From Macrostomum hystrix (taxonomy: Eukaryota; Platyhelminthes; Macrostomidae), in NCBI GenBank assembly GCA_950097015.1, contig CATNEN010000025.1, positions 6,190,001-6,254,000 of the forward strand: a stretch of DNA of 64,000 nt, in the 5' to 3' direction. Below the pieces are notes generated by a model. It searched no databases and had not been told where the DNA came from. It worked only from the letters and a program-made list of their open reading frames with translations. Position numbers and translations under genes: made by a program. Shown here one piece after another: positions 35,478 to 45,439 of the stretch (positions are counted from its first letter, which is position 1; the number at the start of each line of letters is the position of its first letter).

Positions 35478-36192
35478 ATGCATCGCCAACTCTGCTTGTT
35501 GCTAAGCCAGCGAGCAACGTTGCTGGTGGTTCTGTTATTAGTTGTGGCGCACGCTCTGCCGCAGCGGCCGTACCTGTTCATGGACCAGACTCGGTCGAAC
35601 TCGGACAATCTAGTTCGATTCGTGTGCTCAGCAGGTCCAGATCTCAGGCTGAGAATTCGCCTGGCCTGCTCAGCGGGACAACCCAGCGGCAGCTCACTCG
35701 CGGGCAGCTGCTTCGAGAACTGCCAGCCGACGCCAAGCTGCATGGCGGATGCCGTGTGCAGCAGTGCGTTGTGCGAGATGCGTTACAGACCCGACCGGCA
35801 AGGCTTTGACATTGGCTATACATTCTTGGGACCGCCGCATAGCATTGCGGGAGTGTATGAGTGCCAGTACCAGAAACTCACTCAGAAACTGCTGGTGCCA
35901 TGGCCTACTACAAGTACTAGCACCACTACGACTACAACTACCACTACTAGTACAACAACAACTGCAACTACAGCTCCACTTACATCATCATCAACAACAG
36001 CAACCGCAACAGTAAGAACTACAACAGTCCCAGCAACTGCAGCTGCAGCCACCATTGGTACAAAGACTTCCACAATATATCCTGCAGTGACGACCAAAAC
36101 GATGTCGACGTCAACCAATCACAGTCAGGGGTCTAGTTCATCGGCTACTGCAGAGGACGATCTCAAACAGTCGCTGCTGAAAACTTTGAGCA
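35478..36192 (+). CDS. Mucin-stalk Ig-like membrane protein, exon 1 (ectodomain)
   Basis: First coding exon of a predicted 363-aa type I membrane protein. ATG at 35478 is the first in-frame Met after a stop at 35343-35345, and it places a signal peptide at residues 1-26 (LLVVLLLVVAHA). Residues 44-140 look like a divergent Ig fold: F-V-C50-S-A as strand B and S-I-A-G-V-Y127-E-C129 as the typical YxC of strand F. Extra cysteines lie between them (64, 78, 82, 88, 94, 99). Residues 144-235 form a Thr/Ser-rich stalk suited to O-glycosylation, with one NHS sequon. The exon ends in phase 1 at a perfect GTGAGT donor (36193). The family is unknown; a cell-surface receptor or adhesion role is inferred. 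Confidence 0.75.
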
Positions 36193-37867
36193 GTGAGTTT
36201 TCGATTGTCGTTATGAAACTTAGCTTACAAAGCGAGGCAACAAACAATACAGGATATCAACTTCACGACAATTAAATATAAACAGTAGAAGACCACGCTA
36301 TTTCGCCTCTAGGGAAAGACACGGGCTATTTCAAATACCCACTGCTACTTCACGATAGCTCCCAAACCGAAACACCGATTTTCGTGAAAGTCCACCACCT
36401 AATTCAAAATATTCCACCCTTTACGATGAACTAATTTCAAAGCTCTCAAAAGGCGAGTTGAGAAGCTATCAAAATGAGAATTGGCTAGTTGAGAAGCTAT
36501 CAAAATGAGAATTAGCTAGTTGAGAAGCTATCAAAATGAGAATTGGCAAGTTGAGAAGCTATCAAAATGAGAATCGGCGAGTTGAGAAGCTATCAAAATG
36601 AGAATCAGCAAGTTGAGAAGCTATCAAAATGAGAATCGGCGAGTTGAGAAGCTATCAAAATGAGAATTGGCAAGTTGAGAAGCTATCAAAATGAGAATTG
36701 GCGAGTTGAGAAGCTATAAAATGAGAATTAGCTAGTTGAGAAGCTATAAAAATGAGAATTGGCGAGTTGAGAAGCTATCAAAATGAGAATTAGCTAGTTG
36801 AGAAGCTATCAAAATGAGAATTAGCTAGTTGAGAAGCTATCAAAATGAGAATTAGCTAGTTGAGAAGCTATCAAAATGAGAATTAGCTAGTTGAGAAGCT
36901 ATCAAAATGAGAATTAGCTAGTTGAGAAGCTATCAAAATGAGAATTAGCTAGTTGAGAAGCTATCAAAATGAGAATTAGCGAGTTGAGAAGCTATCAAAA
37001 TGAGAATTGGCTAGTTGAGAAGCTATAAAATGAGAATTAGCTAGTTGAGAAGCTATCAAAATGAGAATTAGCTAGTTGAGAAGCTATCAAAATGAGAATT
37101 AGCTAGTTGAGAAGCTATCAAAATGAGAATTAGCTAGTTGAGAAGCTATCAAAATGAAAATTGGTGAGTTGAGAAGCCTTCAATATAAGAATTGGCTAGT
37201 TGAGAAGCCTTCAATATAAGAATTGGCGAGTTGAGAAGCTTTCAATATAAGAATTAGCTAGTTGAGAAGCTATCGAAATTAGAATTGGCGAGTTAAGAAG
37301 CCTTCAAAATGAGAATTGGCGAGTCGAGAGGCCTTCGAAATGAGAATTGGCGAGCCGAGAGGCCTTCGAAATGAGAATTGGCGAGTCGAGAGGCCTTCGA
37401 AATGAGAATTGGCGAGTTGAGAAGCCTTCGATGAGAATTGGCGAGTCGAGAAGCCTTCAAAATGAGAATTGGCGAGTTGAGAAGCCTTCAAAATGAGAAT
37501 TGGCGAGTTGAGAAGCTATCAAAATGAGAATTGGCGAGTTGAGAAGCCTTCAAAATGAGAATTGGCGAGTCGTCCGACGTCAGCATCGTCAAGATAATCA
37601 GCGATTCGTATCGTATCATTTGTGACAGGGACAAATGACATTGCTCTGCATAAACCTATTTGGCGAATCCATATTGTTTCAAAAGGTATAAATAATATAA
37701 CCATACAATTTGGTCAGCACTAATAGTGGACATGGTTATATTATGCATTTTTGTGTTTCTTTGCCACCTGCAGACACCCCGTAGTCTTTCTACTGCTAAT
37801 TGAGTAAGTGATCTACCTAATCGACAAGTAGTACATTGCTTACTATTTCATATCCAATTCATTTCAG
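36193..37867 (+). other. Intron 1 of the mucin/Ig receptor
   Basis: GTGAGT donor at 36193 and TTTCAG acceptor ending at 37867, phase 1. A 31-bp minisatellite fills most of it. Confidence 0.75.
36443..37572. repeat. 31-bp minisatellite in intron 1, about 36 copies
   Basis: The unit contains GAGAAGCTATCAAAATGAG followed by AATTGGCGAGTT, 31 bp in all, with TTAGCTAGTT and CCTTCAA variants. The same family, in the same orientation, occupies intron 2 of the same gene (38630-39265). Confidence 0.96.
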
Positions 37868-37957
37868 ACCCAATCGTCATCATAGTTCTGGCGGCAATTC
37901 TGGTCGTCTCTACTGTCGTCATTCTGGTATTGATTATTCGGCTGACGCGACTTAGCA
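37868..37957 (+). CDS. Mucin/Ig receptor, exon 2 (transmembrane helix)
   Basis: A 90-nt exon between TTTCAG and GTAAGA, phase 1 at both ends. It encodes residues 239-268: N-P, then an uninterrupted hydrophobic run (IVIIVLAAILVV...LVLII, about 241-262), then R-L-T-R-L-S as a basic stop-transfer. It carries essentially the membrane helix and nothing else. Skipping it would keep the frame and remove the anchor, so a secreted form is possible. It is too short to stand out as an ORF; it is supported by the splice signals, the matching phase and the hydrophobicity. Confidence 0.8.
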
Positions 37958-38629
37958 GTAAGATATTTTCTAAGCCAATGAATATGTATAGGATGCAATG
38001 CAATTATGCAACATCAGACAAGTGAGAAAGCTACTCTTAAACTTTAGTCGCATCCCTTTAAATCGACAACCACGAAAATCATTAGATTCACGAAGCGAAA
38101 ATAGCCTATTCTCAAAGTATACTCAGGATTGCGTCTAATTTATAAACTGTCAGGCGAACTTTGAACGCCCGGCGTCATTCTCAGAGAATTGTGCAGGCAA
38201 TGTGGCTCTGAGACACATTGCGGGGCGGTGTGGAGACTGATAACGCATTGATTTCTTATCCTTTTATGTCGTCTTGTCTGTCTCCCACAGCTGTGTTCTT
38301 TCTATATCTATTCTCTCCCCGCCTACTCTAAAAGTCAGTGCTTACCTCAATTGGCTAGCTGGCAAAATACGCATTTAGAAAGCGGCATGTGCCCACATAG
38401 ATTGCTCATTCAACCGTGTCCTCAAAATGTTTTTTTCATGTTTAATGATTAACCGTGCAGCATTTTTCTCAAGGTTGGCTTGAGTTACAAGTTCCACTGC
38501 TAGTGACTTCAACTGCCTTTGGTCTGCTAAACTCACAGTCAAATAAGTAATATTTGAGCTCATTGATTCAAATGAGTATAGACAATTAAAAACCTTGCAA
38601 ATCAGTCAAGCCTTTGATTAAAGTGGGTG

Positions 38630-39265
38630 AGCTAGGAAGCTATCCTAATGAGAATCGGCGAGTTGAGAAGCTATCCTAATGAGAATCGGCGAGTTGAGAA
38701 GCTATCAAAATGAGAATCGGCGAGTTGAGAAGCTATCCTAATGAGAATCGGCGAGTTGAGAAGCTATCAAAATGAGAATTGGCGAGTTGAGAAGCTATCC
38801 TAATGAGAATTGGCAAGTTGAGAAGCTATCAAAATGAGAATTGGCGAGTTGAGAAGCTATCAAAATGAGAATTGGCGAGTTGAGAAGCTATCAAAATGAG
38901 AATCGGCGAGTTGAGAAGCTATCCTAATGAGAATTGGCGAGTTCAGAAGCTATCCTAATGAGAATCGGCGAGTTGAGAAGCTATCAAAATGAGAATTAGC
39001 TAGTTGAGAAGCTATCAAATGAGAATTGGCGAGTTGAGAAGCTATCAAAATGAGAATTGGCGAGTTGAGAAGCTATCAAAATGAGAATTGGCGAGTTGAG
39101 AAGCTATCAAAATGAGAATTGGCGAGTTGAGAAGCTATCCTAATGAGAATTGGCGAGTTGAGGAGCTATCAAAATGAGAATTGGCGAGTTGAGAAGCTAT
39201 CAAAATGAGAATCGGCGAGTTGAGAAGCTATCAAAATGAGAATTGGCGAGTTGAGGAGCTTTCAA
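38630..39265. repeat. 31-bp minisatellite in intron 2, about 20 copies
   Basis: Same 31-bp family as in intron 1, with a local TATCCTAATGAG variant that intron 1 lacks. The two arrays are therefore related, but each has been homogenised on its own. Confidence 0.95.
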
Positions 39266-39556
39266 AGTGATATTCGGCGCCTTCTAATAACCCAGAAGTT
39301 TTCTAATTAGATGCAAGGCATGCCTTAAAATGATAATCTTCGAGCTGTTAATAAATCCACTAATCTTAACGAATGCCTTGATCGATTAGTTAAGAAGCCT
39401 TGAAATTAGAATCGGTTGAACTAAAAAATATAAAACTAGTGTTAAAAGTTGAACCTTTCAAGAAAAAAGGAACACGTGGAACACTCCTTGGTGCAAACTC
39501 GCTCAATTGATTACAACTGACACTGCTTGGGAAGCTGCCATCAGGCCTCTTGACCC

Positions 39557-40216
39557 TTGATCGGCAGTAAAAAACTACCCCAATTCGGAATTCGGCTAGC
39601 AACTGTCATCGCAGTTCCGTGTGGTACAAAAGAAAAAGACAGGGAAGCAGCACCCTCATCCCATCCAGGCAAGTTGCTTGCAACATGCGACACACCGGCA
39701 ACTGTTTCTGACCGAGGCCTTCTCTCTCAGTTTCTTAAATTATTCTTGGCCAACAACGCGAATCGAACAAATCAACGCTGCTACGGAGGGGACGCAGCGG
39801 GAGCTATGACAGATGAAGAGCTCTGCATGGAAGGCTTGTAGGCCCTGGACGGTTTCTCGCATCAGCTACCAAAGCTCTGCCCGATGGAATGCCGAATTCC
39901 TTGTACCGACGTCACATGCAGCTTCGGGCGATAGAATGCCGAGAAACCGACCGCCGCGCGCTCCTGATGACCTTAACGCTCCAATCGAAGTTATTTCTGA
40001 AAACGAGGATAGAAAAGAGGAAAAGAGAATGTGCATGGCAAACTTCGCTCTGGTCTCAACTTTAAGTATTGCGTCATTATAGCTTTCAGCTTTCTCAATC
40101 AATTTCCTGTATTTTTCACGGCACTTTTGCCACACGACAGACTCCCCAACAGAGCCTTGCTGCTTAAAGTACATGCTGCTTAAAACACACACACACAGTC
40201 TTATTCTTTCTGACAT
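39557..40216. other. Unexplained island of overlapping open frames in intron 2
   Basis: Plus frames 39557-39841 and 39813-40082 and a minus frame 40216-39866 (116 aa, with a basic WQKCREKYRKLIEKA stretch) overlap. The minus stretch faintly resembles a MADF/Myb-like helix. A nested gene or a transposon remnant is possible; neither is shown. Confidence 0.25.
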
Positions 40217-40365
40217 TAACTCAAACAGACAGCGTTGAATTTAATACTGACATCTAACATTTAAGTTCGCAGCACTGGCTACACCTAAAGAAACTTTTAG
40301 GTGCATGCACTTTTCAGCATCGTATCCGCCCAACGTTCATGAATAGTATCCTCAAAATCCCACAG

Positions 40366-40652
40366 GAGCAGCCCGTGAAAACGTCTCTGGTAGTGCTCAA
40401 GACCGACTCGGCTCTTCTCAGAAGTTCGATGCTTACGAAGGCAACTACTACGTGGAGCATGTTCTGCCGCCAGATCAGGAGAGCACCTACGCCGATTTGA
40501 CGGACATCGAGGCGCCTCAGCAGCCAGAAGCGTCAGACGACGGTGAAGTGTCGCTGAGCGAGGAGGCCTCTGTCCGGCAGCCGTTGCGGTTTCCACCGGC
40601 TTCGCGGCCGTGCCGAGCTCTTCCCGACCCCCTCATGGAGGAGTCTGTGTGA
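40366..40652 (+). CDS. Mucin/Ig receptor, exon 3 (cytoplasmic tail)
   Basis: Last coding exon, residues 269-363, in phase with exon 2 (A+GA codon). The tail has a tyrosine cluster: D-A-Y292-E-G-N-Y296-Y297-V-E-H-V and E-S-T-Y310-A-D-L313-T-D-I. The second fits the ITIM consensus (S/I/V/LxYxxI/V/L) and is close to the switch motif TxYxxV/I, known in vertebrate paired receptors as docking sites for SH2 phosphatases or adaptors. An acidic segment (EASDDGEVSLSEEA) and a Pro/Arg-rich part follow. The last residues, E-S-V, could be a class III PDZ ligand. The stop is TGA at 40650-40652. Confidence 0.75.
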
Positions 40653-41800
40653 GCAGTCTGACGCGATTCTGAGCAATAGGATGGGATTGCTAAGCAGGTG
40701 GACCGTAAGACTAGGCCAGATTCTCGACTATGGTACATGCGGTGGTGTGGTAAATGGGTAGTAAGCGTGTGGTAATGTCGGGACTGTGATGACTATCACA
40801 CGCAATGACTGCTGCATTTACTTATTTAGTCGAATGTAGGTGTGTTTGACGAAGTTTGCCAAACGATGTCTCACAGGTCTTCACTCGCTTAAAAAATGAT
40901 TGATTGACTGATTGTATTCTGGTGTCTAGCCAATGAGAGCCGAGAAATTCTGGATGTGGAGTGAGGTTGGCTGGTAGCCGTGAGTGCCAACTGGTCTGTG
41001 GCGTGAGGTGGTTGCTCTGAATGTACACTGAATGTACGCGCACATTGAGTCTCTAACCAATTGCGGAGAATTCGAGTTTCAGAGCCGACTTTAAGAGTTT
41101 TGTGCTTTTGCAATTTAAAAGTATTAACAAATGACTTATTTTATCACTACTGAAATGCAATGTTAAGCTTTGTTTAAGCCCCACCATTTATTCCTGTATT
41201 CGACCCGCGCGTGATAAAATGCATTCTTGTCGTGCCTCTTCACATTTAGTCTCTATTTTGTTCAATTAGCTGGCAATGGTACAGAAAGACATAGTTTTTT
41301 CATCCTCGAAGCTTAAATGGCGAGTTTTTTTAGTTCAACTACTTATTGTTATAAGTAGTATGAGGAAGACATTCATTTTCGCGCCTAGTTTTTTAATTGT
41401 TGAGGCAAATCGTAAAGTGTGCACAAGCAACACTCACATCTGTTTCCGGTGGTCTCACAGCGAAAACAAGTTTATTTTTTTACCAGGAAAAAATCCTATT
41501 TTTGTTTTGGTTCGAATCGCCATATAAAAACCTACGCTCGTAAATACTCGTAGTTTTATGTATTGTTGAAAAGGGTTAAAAAAGGCTTTGATCTCATGTA
41601 AAATTGCTGTCATAATCAATTCGCTCCAATTGTCCGATAAATTTCATTTGTGCCATCAGTCATTTCAGCGAAACTTGCTCACAAATGTAATACTTTGCGA
41701 CTGCTTCACTATGCTATAGCATATGGCTCTTGAACATCTGACTTCAACTGGAAATTGGATGAGAACTCTGCTTTTCTGTCTGCTCTCTTGATGGAAATTA
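40653..41800. other. Region downstream of the mucin/Ig receptor, no gene seen
   Basis: AT-rich DNA with short frames only. No clear AATAAA was found near the stop codon. Confidence 0.5.
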
Positions 41801-41942
41801 CAGACAGTTCAGTAACAGACAGTTCAGTAACAGACAGTTCAGTAACAGACAGTTCAGTAACAGACAGCTCAGGGACACACAGTTCAGTAACAGACAGTTC
41901 AGTAACAGAAGTTCTGTAACAGACAGCTCAGTAACAGATTCG
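41801..41942. repeat. 15-bp minisatellite, about 9 copies
   Basis: The unit is CAGTTCAGTAACAGA, with CAGCTCAGGGACACA and other variants. Confidence 0.93.
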
Positions 41943-43780
41943 TCAGAAAGGGTTGATCGGCGTGACTTGCAGAGAATAGAAAAAGTAAAAATTAGGAAAA
42001 GCAGTATATACGCAACGCATTTAGGTAAAAAATGTGATTGCAATAGCTAATTACAATGAAACACTGACTCCACATAGATTTATTAGCTGTACTTGCACGT
42101 AGTTTGGGTAAGACACAGACCGCTGAGGTCTTGGGTGTCGTGTGATTTATTCAAAGGGAATATAAAGCGAAAAATGCAAGTTAAGCATGCAGGGAATTGA
42201 GATTTGTGTTCGTCGCTGGCAAAACCTTTGGCCGCTAAATCAGCTACTATTGTGCTCACTGGGCCAATGCAACTGAAGAGGAAGTGAAACTTCACAGAAA
42301 TCCCAGTCATGCCATGGGGAGACATCTTTTCCATAAAAGCGTCCTCTGTGTGTGTCTATGCAGTGTTTTTTGTAAGGCCGTTTTCAACGGAAGATCGGGG
42401 TGCCCCCTTTGACGAATAAGGAAGCTACAGAAAAGCAAGAAATCAGTACAGTAAGTGACTTGCACTACAATAAAAGCTTGCAGTAGCTGCGTCATTAAAG
42501 CAACATATGTACTATTATTTTAGGCAGTTTGGTGGTAGCTTAGTATCCGAGTTGCTGGATAATCAGTTTCACTTGGATATTCTGAATGAATTAATTAATC
42601 CTACAAGTTACTGAGCTGTAAAAATAGTTTTACATGGGCTATGACAACAGTCAATAGTCATAAATCCAAATTATAAAAAGAACTATTATAGCTCCTACTA
42701 ATAGAAACACTCATTAGTTACACGAACACGGTTTTATAAAAGGCAAGAATTGCATCAGTCCATGCAGAGCAAGTGCCATATGCTTTCAGTTATCATCTTG
42801 AAGTGCTTGTAGAATTACTTTGCAATGGAATTTTTGTTTAATCGTTTGGTTAAATGTAACAACAGTGATTAGTTGTCATCTGGAACTGACTTGAATCAAT
42901 TGATATTATCGTTGTAGAAAATTCCTTGTCGAAGGCGCCGTCGACTTCTGGAAGACAGCAAGCAGATCAATAATTTAATAATAAAATAATATTAATAATT
43001 GCAGGCTGGCTCTGGTCTGCCATTCCCCTGACCTTTAGGTTAAGACAGCGAGAGAACTTTAGCTAGAGACGTGGGAAATAAGAAATTTGAGACAGACAAG
43101 AGGTACAAGAGGAACTATTTAATTAATGGACAATGCGCATGAGTAAATTAGAATTTCTGTAGCCAGTTGCAACTGGAGTATTGGCCCCTCAGCGTATCGA
43201 AACTTGTTCACTAAATGGGTACGACTAGGGGTTACACCCTGCTTAATCATAGACTGCAGATGGGACTGACGTCTTTGATAGACCTTGTATCGATGTACTT
43301 TTGCCTAGTATGTATTTTGTCAGTTCTACACAACACTCAGCATGGGAAATATTGCACACGAGGAGGGAGATAATTGGAGAGAATGAGCTAAAGAATAGTT
43401 TGAATAGGGAAGGAAATAGGATAGAATTACAGTTTCGACCATAGACTATATACAGAATTCAGAGCGAAACAAGCCAGTTTCAACCATCTCGCCAATCTGG
43501 ATTATAAAACATATGATCTTCCTGTCTGCTAAGGAAGCAAAACAGTTTTGGCCATAGACCATCGCGACATAGGGTGATTAATCGTGGGTAGAAAAGTCTC
43601 ATGGGTATAATGCATGTCGGCGAGCTGAGAATCATCGTCGAAAAGAGATTCAACGAAGTGCACGTACCGTATGTGTAAGCAAAGTTGAATGAGCCTACAA
43701 AACCGTTGTTGCATCGATAACAGTATCTGGATGATATAAGTACAATGGCCACTCAGCTGGAGTACTCACTGAATCAGGAC
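41943..43780. other. Intergenic, no gene seen
   Basis: AT-rich unique sequence with scattered short frames. It lies downstream of the minus-strand gene at 44371-43781. A minus-strand ATTAAA occurs at 43123-43118, about 660 bp past that gene's stop. Confidence 0.45.
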
Positions 43781-44371
43781 TTAGGCCAGAATCTGCTGCT
43801 TCAAGTGGGTCAAACTCTGTCCCTGGTTTGGCGGCTTCAAGCCTTGCCCATCTGCTTCGTCGGTGCCCGGGTCAAAGACTGCATCGTTGAGCCTGCTAGA
43901 GTCGCTGTCTTTAACTGTGTCTTCATCGTCTAGAAGGACATCCGGCTCTGAGTTCCAACTGACCAGCGGGCCGCGCACGCTAGCCGGTGGCAGGGCGTCG
44001 TCAACGAAGGTCTCGGGCAGGTTGTCGACCAGGTCGAATACAAACTGACGCCGCTCGGATTTCGTTGACGACTGCGAGTCGAAGCTGTCGGCTCGGAAGC
44101 TCACCCGGCAGCTGTCGTGGTGGCGACCCAGCCGACGGCCGCCTTCGTCCTGGATCAGATGGAGATAACGCAGCACCAGCTCCTCGCTGTCGATCTTGGC
44201 CTTCTCGGCGTAGCTGTCTGCATCAGCGGCCACCAATGCGGGCATCGCTTTCGAGTCTGTTGCCGACGCTGCCACAGTAGGGTCCACCTTGGCGCCATTG
44301 TTGGAGTGAATCGAGAATCGCCTGTTGCCCCTGTAGTCAACGCCCTTGTGACAGCTGAACAGGTGGCCCAT
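43781..44371 (-). CDS. Hypothetical 196-aa protein, probably membrane-tethered
   Basis: An intact single-exon frame from ATG (44371) to TAA. The protein starts M-G-H-L-F-S-C, so Gly2 could be N-myristoylated and Cys7 palmitoylated. A Ser/Ala-rich linker follows, then a predicted amphipathic helix (SEELVLRYLHLIQDEGG, about residues 62-78), a Ser-rich segment (SFDSQSSTKSERR), a hydrophobic-acidic stretch (QFVFDLVDNLPETFVDD, about 108-124) and an acidic C-terminal part rich in D/E. There is no signal peptide or membrane helix. The family is not recognised. Support comes from length, coding-like GC-rich composition and a minus-strand TATA box about 180 bp upstream. A donor-like GTGAGT lies just past the stop and is probably irrelevant. 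Confidence 0.55.
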   Translation of the reverse strand: MGHLFSCHKGVDYRGNRRFSIHSNNGAKVDPTVAASATDSKAMPALVAADADSYAEKAKIDSEELVLRYLHLIQDEGGRRLGRHHDSCRVSFRADSFDSQSSTKSERRQFVFDLVDNLPETFVDDALPPASVRGPLVSWNSEPDVLLDDEDTVKDSDSSRLNDAVFDPGTDEADGQGLKPPNQGQSLTHLKQQILA

Positions 44372-44440
44372 TGTTGATGCGACGGATGTTCAGCTTGATT
44401 TATTGCCAAGCTATTTCAGCCCGGCTCAGGGTCATTATGG

Positions 44441-44461
44441 CTGCTGCTGCTGCTGCTGCTG
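44441..44461. repeat. (CTG)7 microsatellite, (CAG)7 in the 5' leader of the minus-strand gene
   Basis: Seven perfect triplets lying between the TATA box and the ATG of the gene at 44371-43781. On the mRNA strand it reads CAG. Confidence 0.9.
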
Positions 44462-44549
44462 TTATTGTTTTTGGTTGAAACAAGTCCAGCCGGTTGGGTT
44501 TGCAGGAAGGTCAAAGCACTAATGCGCGCTGGATAGCACGCGGGTGTTG

Positions 44550-44556
44550 TTTTATA
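44550..44556 (-). promoter_or_regulatory. TATA box for the minus-strand gene
   Basis: TATAAAA on the minus strand in a GC-rich setting (GGAGCGTATAAAACAACAC). It is about 180 bp upstream of the ATG at 44371, which predicts a leader of about 150 nt. Confidence 0.45.
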
Positions 44557-45439
44557 CGCTCCAATTTTTTTTCTGCCCTCTCTGACACACTTCAACTCGC
44601 TCGTCTGCCAGCCCCGCTCCGAACAGGGCCGCCCGCGTCTGGGAATAAGAAGTGAGAAAAGTGAGAGACAGACGAGAGGTGGGGACGAGAGTGTGGGAAG
44701 GAAAGAGGGGATGGTCTGACACTGGGGCGGAGGCGGGGCTGAAGGGAAGGCGTACGTACACGAATGCACGCGTGTCCGTTGTGTGTGCGTGACCGTAGAC
44801 CCTGACTGTCCATTCCTAGTTGGCAGAGTTGGATGGCATTGAGAAACATGCGATACAATGTGCGCCCGCGTACTGGCTATTATTGGTTTAGTATTGGGCG
44901 GTTAAATACGTTCCGAAGGTTGGACTGCTGCCATAATGGGCTTGATGAAGACTGATCGGTCAAATTAGCAAATATAGCCAGTGTTAGTAATGACTCGAGG
45001 TCGTTCAGGGAGTAAAAAACTAACGCGAGTTAAAGGGAAGCTGCAACACTGACAGGCAGGAGTGTTTCGGCGACTGAGTCAGCGGCTCAATCCGACTGTT
45101 CAGGAAAAAAGGAGTAAGCGCGACTGCTGAGCAACAATAATTAGGAAATTTGATTGGGCACATTCTGTCCTGAAGAAGTCGATGCTGAATTAATTTTCAC
45201 ATTTTTTCTTCAAAGGCGGGGATTAAGCCGCGGATTTCGGCTTGTGAAGGGATTTAGAAAAGTGAACGTGACTGCCTGACAGCGATGGTAATGAGTTGCT
45301 TTGGTTAGGCAGCCCAAATTTGAGTACAAGTGGGGCAGAAACAGAATGAGAAAGAGGGTGAGAACGATGAAATCAGAGTTAATGAGGAAACGAGATAAGG
45401 GCTTGGGAGAAGGGATCAAAAAGATTACTTGGGTGAGGT
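44557..45439. other. Intergenic, no gene seen
   Basis: Upstream flank of the minus-strand gene. Overlapping minus frames at 44858-44416 are pyrimidine-rich leader sequence without a domain. Confidence 0.45.

Larger units (their letters stand above)
37958..40365 (+). other. Intron 2 of the mucin/Ig receptor
   Basis: GTAAGA donor at 37958 and CCCACAG acceptor ending at 40365, phase 1. It holds the second 31-bp array and an island of overlapping short frames at 39557-40216. An extra exon in it cannot be excluded. Confidence 0.65.

Noticed and set aside
44416-44858. Minus frames upstream of the 196-aa protein
   Set aside because: They are pyrimidine-rich leader or promoter sequence crossing the TATA box and the CTG tract, with no domain.
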